The notes under the pieces were generated by a model that was not told the DNA's origin, made no database searches, and was given only the letters and a program-made list of their open reading frames with translations. A stretch of 64,000 bases of DNA from Clostridium folliculivorans. Its GTDB lineage: Bacteria; Bacillota; Clostridia; Clostridiales; Clostridiaceae. Both the position numbers and the translations under genes were made by a program. Where the stretch lies: positions 467,013-531,012 of the forward strand of contig NZ_BQXY01000001.1 of the NCBI RefSeq assembly GCF_024341905.1, in the 5' to 3' direction. Below are positions 18,332-26,179 of this stretch, one piece after another; position 1 is the stretch's first letter; each line of letters opens with the position of its first letter.

Positions 18332-19006
18332 ATGAATAAAGAACAATTAGCTAGAATGATCGATCATACTTTACTTAAACCAGAGGCTACAAAAGCTGGT
18401 GTTGAAAAACTTTGTAAGGAAGCACTTGAGTATAATTTTGCATCAGTATGTGTAAACCCTACCAATGTAGAATTGGCAGCAAAGTTACTAAGCGGAAGTG
18501 AAGTTAAGGTTTGTACTGTAATAGGATTTCCTTTAGGAGCTAATACCAAAGAGGTTAAAGCTTTTGAGACTAGTGATGCAATACTTAAAGGTGCAAATGA
18601 AGTAGATATGGTTATAAATATAGGGAAATTAAAAGATAAAGATTATGATTATGTAAAAGAAGATATAAAAGCAGTTGTAGATGCTGCTAAAGGGAAAGCG
18701 CTTACAAAGGTTATAATAGAAACTTGCTTATTAACTGATGAAGAGAAAGTAATTGCCTGCAAACTTTCTAAGGAAGTAGGAGCAGATTTTGTTAAAACTT
18801 CAACAGGTTTCTCAACTGGCGGAGCAACAGAAGCTGATATCAAGTTAATGAGAGAAACAGTTGGACCAGATTTAGGTGTTAAGGCTTCTGGTGGAGTTAG
18901 AAGTCAAGAAGGCGCTTTAAAAATGATTGAAAATGGTGCTACAAGAATTGGTGCATCAGCTTCTATAGAAATATGCGAAGGTAAGAAATCAGACTCTACT
19001 TATTAA
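18332..19006 (+). CDS. deoC: Deoxyribose-phosphate aldolase
   Basis: A 224-residue class I aldolase that splits 2-deoxyribose 5-phosphate into glyceraldehyde 3-phosphate and acetaldehyde in deoxynucleoside catabolism. The N-terminal [10 protein letters not shown] motif is diagnostic. The Schiff-base lysine is Lys155 in the VKTSTGF motif, and the second active-site lysine is Lys184 in VKASGGVR. Length is normal. A GGAGGA ribosome binding site precedes the ATG. No other deo genes are adjacent, so it is a stand-alone unit with its own terminator; cdd, at 54.8 kb, would act in the same salvage route. Confidence 0.97.
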   Translation: MNKEQLARMIDHTLLKPEATKAGVEKLCKEALEYNFASVCVNPTNVELAAKLLSGSEVKVCTVIGFPLGANTKEVKAFETSDAILKGANEVDMVINIGKLKDKDYDYVKEDIKAVVDAAKGKALTKVIIETCLLTDEEKVIACKLSKEVGADFVKTSTGFSTGGATEADIKLMRETVGPDLGVKASGGVRSQEGALKMIENGATRIGASASIEICEGKKSDSTY

Positions 19007-19102
19007 GATATAGCTATATAACTTTAAAACTAAAGCTATTTTTAAAATTCTGCTTAAGTATAATCAGAGTATTAAAAAATAAATCTAATTATAAAATTGA
19101 TT

Positions 19103-19140
19103 AAAAGGTATAGATTATGTGCAATAGTCTATACCTTTTT
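19103..19140 (+). terminator. Terminator downstream of deoC
   Basis: Arms AAAAGGTATAGA (19103-19114) and TCTATACCTTTT (19128-19139) form a perfect 12-base stem ending in a T run. It lies about 95 bases after the deoC stop. Confidence 0.85.
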
Positions 19141-19294
19141 CGCATTTTGATGAAACTTGATGAAATATATTTAAAAATTTTATACCTAAAATTAAAAAAA
19201 TAGAATATTAATATAGTAAATTACTTTATAGAGGAGGGAACTGCTCTAATAAATTGGGGAAAGATTAACTTTTGCAATTTTTGAGTGGGACGTT

Positions 19295-21589
19295 ATGAAG
19301 AGAGAGTTAACTCCACAAGAGGTCGTTTATAATGTAGATTTTAATCGATTATCTAGAACAGAGGATAAGAAGTTTATACCAGAATATACTGAGGTCTATA
19401 AGAATATAGAAGCTGCTTTACACATCGAGAAAGAGGGATTTAACGTTTATCTTATAGATCTATTTTCTAAAGAAAAACTTGAAAATATAATTAGTTTTAT
19501 TGAAGATAGCTTTAGTAGTAGGTCTTGTCCAAAGGATATTTGTTATGTAACACTAGAGGATCCTAGATATCCTGCTCCATTGTTTATCGCTAATGGTAAA
19601 GGAAAGAAATTTAAAGAGAGATTAGATGCAATCAAAAACTTTTATCTAGAGAAAATATTTAATTTTTATAACTCATCATCAAATAAGGAAAAAGAAACAA
19701 TAATAGAGGAAATACAGAGAAAGAGAACTGATTATATTGAAGATCTTGTTCAAATGGCTAAGAATGAAGGATTCGATGTAAAAGCCACAACCAATGGATT
19801 TGCATTTATACCTCTAAAAGAGGGAGAAGCCATGACAGAAAAAGAATATGATGGGTTAGAACAAAATTCAAAGGAACAAATTGTAACAAAGGCAAGTAAA
19901 CTTAAAACTGGAGCAGAAGATGTCTTGGAGCAGTTAAAGGATATTGAATTAAACTCTATAGATAAAATAAAGAGAATATTTAAAGGTTATTTGGATGAAG
20001 AGTCAAAAGATATAAAGGAAGATATATTTAAAGAGTTTATAGAAGAAAAGGAAGCTTTAGAATATTTAAATAATGTTTGCAGTTTAGTAGAAGAGGAAAC
20101 TATTGAAAATTACTCCATGAACTATGAAGAGGATATGGAAAAGATAGAGGAAATAGTAAATAGAAATAATATCAATCTTCTAGTTGATAATAAGGATGTA
20201 AAGTATCCTAAAGTTATATTTGAAGAGGATCCAAGTGTAAATAACTTGATTGGAAGCATTGATTATGAAAATCATAATGGAGTATATTCAACAGATGTAT
20301 CTCTTATCACAGCAGGTTCATTATTAAATGCCAATGAAGGGTGTTTAATAGTCAGAGCAAGTTCACTTCTAAATAATGCCGGAAGTTATTATTATCTTAG
20401 AAAAGCTCTCATGAGTAATAAAGTAAGCTATGATTATAATAGAGGCTATTTGGAATTTCTAGCTCTAAATGGTATGAAGCCAATACCAATTGATATAAAT
20501 TTGAAGATTATAATAATAGGAGATAGTGAAACTTATGATACCTTATACACCTATGATGAAGATTTTAAGAATCTTTTCAAAATAAAAGCAGAGTATAACC
20601 CTTATGTAGTCATAAATGAAGAAGTGAAAAGTTCCTTATTTACTATGATTGATGAAATTAAAACAAAAAATAGCTTGCTAAATATAAGTAGTGAAGCAAT
20701 TAATGAAATAGGAAAATTTCTATCAAGAAAAGCTCAAGATAAGCATAAGATATTTATCGATGATGAAGAGATAGGAAGAATACTTATACTAGCAAATAAC
20801 TTTGCAAAGAAAATTGATAAAAGAGTAATAGGGCGTAAAGAAATAATTGCAGTAGCTTATAATGAACAATTGATAGAAAAAGATATTATTGAAATGTTTA
20901 AAGAAAGAAAAATGCTAATTGATGTAAAGTCAAAGGTAGTTGGAAGTATAAATGGGTTGTCGGTTTTAGATACGGGCTATTACAGTTTTGGTAAGCCTAC
21001 TAGGATAACTTGTATATGTTATAAAGGTGTAGGAAGAATTGTAGATGTGCATAGAGAAAGCAATCTAAGCGGTAATATACATGCTAAATCTATTGATATT
21101 TTAAGAGGTCTATTGAATACTCTTATAGATCCTTATTCCAGAATTCCTGTTGATTTTCATGTGAGCTTTGAACAAACCTATGGCATGCTTGAAGGTGACA
21201 GTGCATCTATCGCTGAGTTAGTCTGCATGATTTCAGCTATTAGTAAAATTCCTATAAAACAATATATAGCTGTAACAGGCTCCTTAAACCAATTTGGAGA
21301 AGTACAGCCTATAGGTGGAGTTAATGAAAAGATAGAAGGATTTTATAAGGTATGTAAAAATATTGATACGGTTTTTGGTAAAGGGGTAATTATACCAGCA
21401 TCTAATGTAAATGATATTATACTAAACAGTGAAGTGGAAAAGTCTATAGAAGATGGGGAATTTCACCTTTATGCCATAAATAATATAAATGATGCAATTC
21501 AAATTCTTATGGCTGATGATACTTGTACTTTAGAAGATATTTTGAGTTCAATAAAAAGTGAAATAGCATTGTATAATAAAGCTAAATAG
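19295..21589 (+). CDS. lonC: Lon-family protease with degenerate ATPase domain (LonC-like)
   Basis: A 764-residue protein of the LonB/LonC branch. The C-terminal Lon protease domain is complete: Ser636 in EGDSAS and Lys679 in GGVNEK, 43 residues apart, which is the standard Ser-Lys dyad spacing. The N-terminal part aligns with the LonB AAA+ domain, but where a Walker A loop should follow (EKEGFNVYL) there is IDLFSKEK and no GxxGxGK. The Walker B place reads CLIVRAS, without acidic residues. A helical insert lies at about residues 130-270. Known LonC proteins lack ATPase activity and degrade unfolded proteins without ATP; that behaviour is inferred here. It is monocistronic. Confidence 0.85.
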   Translation: MKRELTPQEVVYNVDFNRLSRTEDKKFIPEYTEVYKNIEAALHIEKEGFNVYLIDLFSKEKLENIISFIEDSFSSRSCPKDICYVTLEDPRYPAPLFIANGKGKKFKERLDAIKNFYLEKIFNFYNSSSNKEKETIIEEIQRKRTDYIEDLVQMAKNEGFDVKATTNGFAFIPLKEGEAMTEKEYDGLEQNSKEQIVTKASKLKTGAEDVLEQLKDIELNSIDKIKRIFKGYLDEESKDIKEDIFKEFIEEKEALEYLNNVCSLVEEETIENYSMNYEEDMEKIEEIVNRNNINLLVDNKDVKYPKVIFEEDPSVNNLIGSIDYENHNGVYSTDVSLITAGSLLNANEGCLIVRASSLLNNAGSYYYLRKALMSNKVSYDYNRGYLEFLALNGMKPIPIDINLKIIIIGDSETYDTLYTYDEDFKNLFKIKAEYNPYVVINEEVKSSLFTMIDEIKTKNSLLNISSEAINEIGKFLSRKAQDKHKIFIDDEEIGRILILANNFAKKIDKRVIGRKEIIAVAYNEQLIEKDIIEMFKERKMLIDVKSKVVGSINGLSVLDTGYYSFGKPTRITCICYKGVGRIVDVHRESNLSGNIHAKSIDILRGLLNTLIDPYSRIPVDFHVSFEQTYGMLEGDSASIAELVCMISAISKIPIKQYIAVTGSLNQFGEVQPIGGVNEKIEGFYKVCKNIDTVFGKGVIIPASNVNDIILNSEVEKSIEDGEFHLYAINNINDAIQILMADDTCTLEDILSSIKSEIALYNKAK

Positions 21590-21604
21590 CGATATATAAT
21601 AAGT

Positions 21605-21637
21605 AAAAAAAGAGAGGTGAATTGCCTCTCTTTTTTT
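21605..21637 (+). terminator. Terminator of the LonC-like gene
   Basis: A run of A followed by AGAGAGG, a seven-base loop and CCTCTCT plus a T run gives a 13-base symmetrical stem, placed 16 bases after the stop codon. It could act in both directions. Confidence 0.92.
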
Positions 21638-21883
21638 ACTGTATAGAAAATATAAAGTTATTATTACCGTTAAACCTAGATATTTCAGTGATTTTAGAAA
21701 AATTTTATAGATATATAGTAAAAAGATAAGACTTATTCACCTGTTATATTTTTTACATGTACATTCAGAAAGTAGGGTACACAAAAAATTGCATTAATTA
21801 ATTACTTATGTCTCCCAGTAGTGTAATTTATAGATACATTCACATTAAAAATACCATAATATAGAAATATATGATAAATATGT
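21638..21883. other. AT-rich region upstream of the spoIIA operon
   Basis: No gene, repeat or clear hairpin was found. Spo0A boxes or other sporulation control sites could be expected here, but I found no convincing match. Confidence 0.4.
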
Positions 21884-21913
21884 TTGACTTATTACAAATT
21901 TTTATGATAGAAT
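21884..21913 (+). promoter_or_regulatory. Candidate promoter of the spoIIA operon
   Basis: TTGACT at 21884 and ATAGAAT at 21907 are 17 bases apart. The downstream element fits the sigma-H -10 pattern RNNGAAT, as expected for spoIIA, but the upstream element looks like a vegetative -35 box and not a sigma-H one. Weak evidence. Confidence 0.35.
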
Positions 21914-21950
21914 TATGGAAAAAGAAGGAAACTAAATTGGCAAAATAGCT

Positions 21951-21988
21951 AAGGAGGTGAATTACTCTATTTTAGAGTAATATTTATG
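21951..21988 (+). promoter_or_regulatory. spoIIAA ribosome binding site separated from its start codon by a hairpin
   Basis: The strong Shine-Dalgarno sequence AAGGAGGTGA (21951-21960) lies 25 bases before the ATG at 21986, too far for normal initiation. The gap is almost exactly filled by an inverted repeat, ATTACTC (21961-21967) and GAGTAAT (21975-21981), with a seven-base loop. Folding it would bring the site to about four unpaired bases from the ATG. No ATG, GTG or TTG lies in frame between them. Confidence 0.65.
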
Positions 21989-22321
21989 GATTTAAATTTT
22001 AAAAAAGTTGAAGATAATTTGATAGTGGCACTGACAGGTGAATTGGATCATCATAGTGCAGAGGAAATAAGAGTGAAAGTTGATGATAGAATTGATAGAG
22101 ATGGAGTGAAAAGTCTTGTCTTTGATTTTTCTAGGGTGACTTTTATGGATAGTTCAGGAATAGGAATGGTTATAGGAAGATATAAAAGACTTTTAATGAG
22201 AAATGGTAAAGTAAGTGTAGTGGCAGCAAATAAAAATGTAAAGAGAGTATTTGAATTATCGGGTATGTTCAAAATTATTAATTCTTACGAAAGCATAGAC
22301 GATGCTATTAAATGCATTTAA
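21986..22321 (+). CDS. spoIIAA: Anti-sigma-F factor antagonist SpoIIAA
   Basis: A 111-residue STAS-domain protein. The motif LTGELDHHSAEEIR and the phosphorylation loop FMDSSGIGM are those of SpoIIAA; Ser56 is the predicted residue phosphorylated by SpoIIAB. Unphosphorylated SpoIIAA frees sigma-F in the forespore after SpoIIE acts. It is the first gene of spoIIAA-spoIIAB-sigF. Its start region is unusual, because a hairpin separates the ribosome binding site from the ATG. The ATG is set by homology: the Bacillus protein has a similar short N terminus before the GELDHH motif. Confidence 0.97.
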   Translation: MDLNFKKVEDNLIVALTGELDHHSAEEIRVKVDDRIDRDGVKSLVFDFSRVTFMDSSGIGMVIGRYKRLLMRNGKVSVVAANKNVKRVFELSGMFKIINSYESIDDAIKCI

Positions 22322-22336
22322 CAAGGGGGAATTAAC

Positions 22337-22768
22337 GTGGAAGGAAATAAAATGAAGATAGAATTTTTAAGTAAATCTCAAAATGAGGGTTTTGCAAGAG
22401 TTGCTGTAGCTGCCTTTATATCTCAACTTGACCCGACAATAGAAGAATTAAGTGATGTCAAAACTGCTGTATCAGAAGCTGTAACCAATTCAATAATTCA
22501 TGGCTATGAAGAAAAGGAAGATGGAATAGTCAGCATAGAAACTATATTGGAGGGGAGTGAAGCTACCATCATAATTGAAGATAATGGAACTGGAATTAAA
22601 GACCTAAATGTGGCAATGCAACCACTGTATACTTCTAGACCTGATTTAGAAAGATCAGGTATGGGATTTACTGTTATGGAGACTTTTATGGACTCTTTAG
22701 AGGTGTTTAGCAATGGAGTAAAAGGAACTAAGATAGTAATGAAAAAGAAATTCAATTCTGTAGGTTAG
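22337..22768 (+). CDS. spoIIAB: Anti-sigma-F factor and protein kinase SpoIIAB
   Basis: A 143-residue GHKL-fold ATPase/kinase. The N box ([14 protein letters not shown]), G1 box ([10 protein letters not shown]) and G2 box ([11 protein letters not shown]) are all present. It binds and inhibits sigma-F and phosphorylates SpoIIAA. The GTG start at 22337 has AAGGGGGA six bases before it; an internal ATG five codons later is also possible. It lies 15 bases after spoIIAA and ten before sigF. Confidence 0.97.
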   Translation: MEGNKMKIEFLSKSQNEGFARVAVAAFISQLDPTIEELSDVKTAVSEAVTNSIIHGYEEKEDGIVSIETILEGSEATIIIEDNGTGIKDLNVAMQPLYTSRPDLERSGMGFTVMETFMDSLEVFSNGVKGTKIVMKKKFNSVG

Positions 22769-22778
22769 GTGATAATCT

Positions 22779-23537
22779 ATGGAGTATAATACTTTTAAAA
22801 GAGAAGAGTTCAATTATGATGACAATACAGAACTTATAAGGCAGGCAAAAAAAGGCAGCACAGAAGCGATGAATAGACTTATTGAGATTAATATGCCTTT
22901 AGTTTCATCTATAAGCAGAAAATTTCTTAATAGAGGCTATGATTATGAAGATATATTTCAGATAGGATCTATAGGGCTTGTAAAGGCTATCAATAATTTT
23001 GATGATTCCTTCAATGTAAAATTCTCAACATATGCTGTACCGATGATTATGGGAGAAATAAAGAGATTCTTAAGAGACGATGGTTTTATAAAAGTATCTA
23101 GAAATACAAAAACCTTGGCAAGAAAACTTCACTTCAGTAGGGAAGAGCTTTCGAAGAAGTTGGACAGAGAACCTACTATTGAAGAATTAGCAGAGTATTC
23201 AGGGGTAGAAAAGGAAGAAATTGTGTTTGCTTTAGAATCCGCTAATAGTATGCAATATCTGTATGATACAATACACCAAGATGATGGATCACCAGTATTA
23301 CTAATCGATAAGATAGCTGAAAATGGTGAAGAAGATGAAGAAATGGTAGACAGGTTAGCTTTAAAGGAAGCCTTAAAGAGTTTAGAGCCGAAATCAAGGC
23401 AGATAATACTTCTTAGATATTTTAAAGATAAGACTCAGATACAGGTAGCAAAAATGCTTGGGATTAGTCAAGTACAAGTTTCGAGGATTGAGAAGAAAGT
23501 ACTTCAGCAAATGCGAAAAAAATTATCTGAATTTTAA
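22779..23537 (+). CDS. sigF: Forespore sigma factor SigF
   Basis: A 252-residue SigB/SigF/SigG-group sigma factor. Region 2 (DYEDIFQIGSIGLVKAINNFD then KFSTYAVPMIMGEIKRFLRD), region 3 (REPTIEELAEYSGVEKEEI) and region 4 (TQIQVAKMLGISQVQVSRIE) are complete. Its place after spoIIAA and spoIIAB identifies it as SigF and not SigG. It activates the first forespore regulon. AGGTGAT is the ribosome binding site. A terminator and a long family A repeat follow. Confidence 0.97.
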   Translation: MEYNTFKREEFNYDDNTELIRQAKKGSTEAMNRLIEINMPLVSSISRKFLNRGYDYEDIFQIGSIGLVKAINNFDDSFNVKFSTYAVPMIMGEIKRFLRDDGFIKVSRNTKTLARKLHFSREELSKKLDREPTIEELAEYSGVEKEEIVFALESANSMQYLYDTIHQDDGSPVLLIDKIAENGEEDEEMVDRLALKEALKSLEPKSRQIILLRYFKDKTQIQVAKMLGISQVQVSRIEKKVLQQMRKKLSEF

Positions 23538-23568
23538 AAAACGGATGGATAACCACCGTTTTTTTTTG
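23535..23568 (+). terminator. Terminator of the spoIIA operon
   Basis: The stop codon of sigF runs into AAAACGG-A-TGG, loop ATAA, then CCACCGTTTT and a long T run. One bulged A interrupts the stem. Confidence 0.87.
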
Positions 23569-23593
23569 TTTAAATGATTTCAAAGTACTGTAA

Positions 23594-23792
23594 TTAAATT
23601 AAATGGTTAATCATCCAATGTTTTAATAAGCTTGCGCAAAGAATTAATATGATTTTCTCATATTCCGTGGCTAAAACTGTAAACTCACTACGTTCGAACA
23701 GTACAGTTTATTAACGCCACTTCATCTGAAAAAATCATTTAATTCTAACTAGCTCGCTTATATAACATCTCCTGCTTAACCATTTAATTTAA
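23594..23792. repeat. Palindromic repeat family A, long copy 1 (about 200 bases)
   Basis: Three nested inverted repeats. Outer arms: 23594-23610 and 23776-23792, 17 bases, perfect. Middle arms: around 23640-23660 (AGAATTAATATGATTTT) and 23725-23746 (AAAATCATTTAATTCT). Inner: GTGG/CCAC and AAACTGTA/TACAGTTT around the core ACTCACTACGTTCGAACA. The long copy at 53203 has the same middle and inner blocks but different outer arms. Confidence 0.85.
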
Positions 23793-23860
23793 AAAATAGA
23801 TTTAATCATAAGCTTTTGCTTATATACTTTATTAATGATAAGCAAACTTGATACTGAAAG

Positions 23861-23893
23861 ATCGCTAATGGAAATTGGCGGTTTTTATTTTTT
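23861..23893 (+). terminator. Terminator-like hairpin between sigF and spoVAC
   Basis: ATCGCTAA and TTGGCGGT pair with three wobbles around a six-base loop, followed by a T-rich run. It has no coding gene immediately upstream, only the family A repeat. Confidence 0.6.
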
Positions 23894-24075
23894 GCATTTT
23901 TTAGAAACTAAATTTTGGTGCTTATAAATATTCCATAACTCCACAAAATATAACCATAATAATTGAGATTTGGTTTTAAAGTTAACATAACAATAAGTAC
24001 ATCATTATAAGGTTAAAGTTGATAGAAATATGTATCCAAAGTTAAAAAATATTTTTACAAGGAAGAAGGGGACAT

Positions 24076-24534
24076 ATGGAATCAAAAGAAGCACATATAA
24101 AGAAAAAATTTAATCAATTATCTAAAGAATCTGAACCTAAGCCAAAATTATTAAGAAACTGTATAAATGCTTTTATTGTAGGTGGTATTATTTGTGATAT
24201 AGGTGAATTTTTTTCTAACACACTTACATCTTGGGGGGTTCCAAAAGATGATACAGCTACTTGGGTTGCTATAATAATGGTCTTTATAGGAGCACTGTTA
24301 ACTGGTGTAGGAATATATGACAAAATAGCAGCATTTGCAGGAGCTGGCACTGTGGTTCCTATAACAGGATTCGCCAATTCTATAGTATCTCCAGCTATTG
24401 AATTTAAGAAAGAAGGTTTTATTTTCGGTCTTGCAGCAAAAATGTTTACTATAGCTGGTCCAGTACTAGTGTATGGAATAGGTACCTCTGTAATAGTAGG
24501 AATAGTCTACTATGTAATTGATTTGTTTTATTGA
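24076..24534 (+). CDS. spoVAC: Stage V sporulation protein SpoVAC
   Basis: A 152-residue membrane protein with about four helices and the glycine-rich FAGAGTVVPITGFANSIVSPA motif of the SpoVAC/SpoVAE family. In Bacillus SpoVAC forms a mechanosensitive channel in the spore inner membrane that takes part in dipicolinate movement. It is the first gene of a minimal clostridial spoVAC-spoVAD-spoVAE set. Expression is expected from sigma-G in the forespore, but I could not identify a firm sigma-G promoter. The ribosome binding site is GAAGGGGA. Confidence 0.96.
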   Translation: MESKEAHIKKKFNQLSKESEPKPKLLRNCINAFIVGGIICDIGEFFSNTLTSWGVPKDDTATWVAIIMVFIGALLTGVGIYDKIAAFAGAGTVVPITGFANSIVSPAIEFKKEGFIFGLAAKMFTIAGPVLVYGIGTSVIVGIVYYVIDLFY

Positions 24535-24588
24535 AAAATTAAACCTTTATAATCTAAGGGTTAAAGTCATAAAAAGTGAGGGATAGCT

Positions 24589-25632
24589 ATGAAAAATGCA
24601 CATAAGAAGGTAGGAAAGCAGACAGTAAAACTCGATAATCCACCTAAGATAATATGTACTACAAGTATTGTTGGACCTAAAGAAGGAGATGGACCATTAA
24701 AAGATTATTTTGACATAATACTCAGTGATGATACCAATGGTATGGAAACTTTTGAAAAGGCTGAAACATCGATGATGTACACTGCTATAAAAGAAACTAT
24801 AGAAAAAGCGGGGTTAAAAGAAGAGGATATTGATTATCTTTTTGCAGGAGACCTACTTAATCAATTAGCCTCATCAAGTTTTGCAGCAAGAGATATAAAT
24901 ATCCCTTTTGTAGGATTGTATGGAGCTTGCTCAACAATGGCTGAATCTATTGGACTTGCATCACTAATTATGGATGGAGGATATGCAGAAAACGTAGTTG
25001 CAGCTACCTCTTCACATTTTAGTGCTGCAGAACGACAATTTAGATTTCCTCTTGAATATGGCTCACAAAGATCAGAGTTAGCACAATGGACTGTTACAGG
25101 TGCAGGAGCTATGTTACTATCCCACAGTGGAAACAAACCTGCAGTGACATATGTGACTACTGGATTAGTTAAGGATTACGGAATAAAAGATGCTTCAAAT
25201 ATGGGCGCTGCTATGGCACCAGCAGCAGTTGATACAATTTATAGACATTTTCAAGATACTGGACGCGCCCCTGAAGACTATGACATAATTGCTACTGGTG
25301 ATTTAGGTCTTGTAGGCAAGGAAATAACAAGTAAACTATTACTAGAATATGGTTATGATATAAGCAATGTTTATGTGGATTGCGGATCTGTTATATATGA
25401 TAATGAAAGACAAAAAACTAACTCTGGAGCTAGTGGATGTGGGTGTTCTGCAGTAGTAACCTGTGGATACTTTTATAAAAAGATGCTTAAAGGAGAAATA
25501 AAAAGGTTGCTGTTGGTTTCAACTGGAGCCCTTATGAGTACAACAACTTCCCTTCAGGGAGAGTCAATTCCAGGAATAGCTCATGCAGTAGCCATTGAGT
25601 ATGACGATAAGCTACCTTGTGACAGTAATTAG
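24589..25632 (+). CDS. spoVAD: Stage V sporulation protein SpoVAD
   Basis: A 347-residue protein with a thiolase-like fold, as in the Bacillus protein that binds dipicolinic acid. Family segments include GLYGACSTMAESIGLASL, a TGDLGLVGKEI segment and SGASGCGCSAVVTCGYF. It acts with SpoVAC and SpoVAE in loading dipicolinate into the spore and releasing it in germination. GTGAGGGA precedes the ATG, 54 bases after spoVAC. Confidence 0.97.
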   Translation: MKNAHKKVGKQTVKLDNPPKIICTTSIVGPKEGDGPLKDYFDIILSDDTNGMETFEKAETSMMYTAIKETIEKAGLKEEDIDYLFAGDLLNQLASSSFAARDINIPFVGLYGACSTMAESIGLASLIMDGGYAENVVAATSSHFSAAERQFRFPLEYGSQRSELAQWTVTGAGAMLLSHSGNKPAVTYVTTGLVKDYGIKDASNMGAAMAPAAVDTIYRHFQDTGRAPEDYDIIATGDLGLVGKEITSKLLLEYGYDISNVYVDCGSVIYDNERQKTNSGASGCGCSAVVTCGYFYKKMLKGEIKRLLLVSTGALMSTTTSLQGESIPGIAHAVAIEYDDKLPCDSN

Positions 25633-25646
25633 GAGGAGATATAGCA

Positions 25647-26006
25647 ATGAGTGAGTATATATATGCATTTGTAATTGGAGGAGCTATGTGTGTAATAGCT
25701 CAGATATTAATGGATAAGACAAAACTTACACCTGCGAGAATATTGGTAGCATTTGTTACTATTGGAGCTATACTAGGAGCGTTTAATGTGTATGACAAAC
25801 TTATAGATATAGGAGGAGCTGGTGCGACTGTACCTTTACCAGGCTTTGGAAACTCACTATCTAAAGCTGCTATTAAAGAAGTTAAAGAAAAAGGAATAAT
25901 AGGTGCTTTTACCGGAGGAATAAAAGGAACAGCTGGCGGAATAACTGCAGCAATATTCTTTGGTTATATAATGGGACTTATATTTAATCCTAAAACAAAA
26001 TCTTAG
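25647..26006 (+). CDS. spoVAE: Stage V sporulation protein SpoVAE (SpoVAEB)
   Basis: A 119-residue membrane protein with four helices, related to SpoVAC through the motif GGAGATVPLPGFGNSLSKAA. It completes the dipicolinate channel set. AGGAGGAGAT precedes its ATG, 14 bases after spoVAD. The other Bacillus spoVA genes (AA, AB, AEA, AF) are not present, which is normal for Clostridium. Confidence 0.95.
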   Translation: MSEYIYAFVIGGAMCVIAQILMDKTKLTPARILVAFVTIGAILGAFNVYDKLIDIGGAGATVPLPGFGNSLSKAAIKEVKEKGIIGAFTGGIKGTAGGITAAIFFGYIMGLIFNPKTKS

Positions 26007-26179
26007 TGATGAATCTAAGAAAAAATAAGTATGTTCACTAGAAATACTATCTCTGCTATAATGCTTATATAAACTGATTTGTTAATAAATTATTTACTAT
26101 TATTACATATAGGTAATAAAGTGTCATAGTCTATTAAACGAAAATTAACTAGTAAATAAATGTGACAGGAGCAAAAATT

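Noticed and set aside
23594-23792. Long repeat considered as a tRNA, riboswitch or CRISPR-like unit
   Set aside because: No cloverleaf, no known aptamer core, and no regularly spaced direct repeats; the structure is a simple nested palindrome.
23941-24075. Sigma-G promoter upstream of spoVAC
   Set aside because: CATTATA at 24003 resembles a -10 box, but no acceptable -35 element lies 17-18 bases upstream, so the call is not supported.
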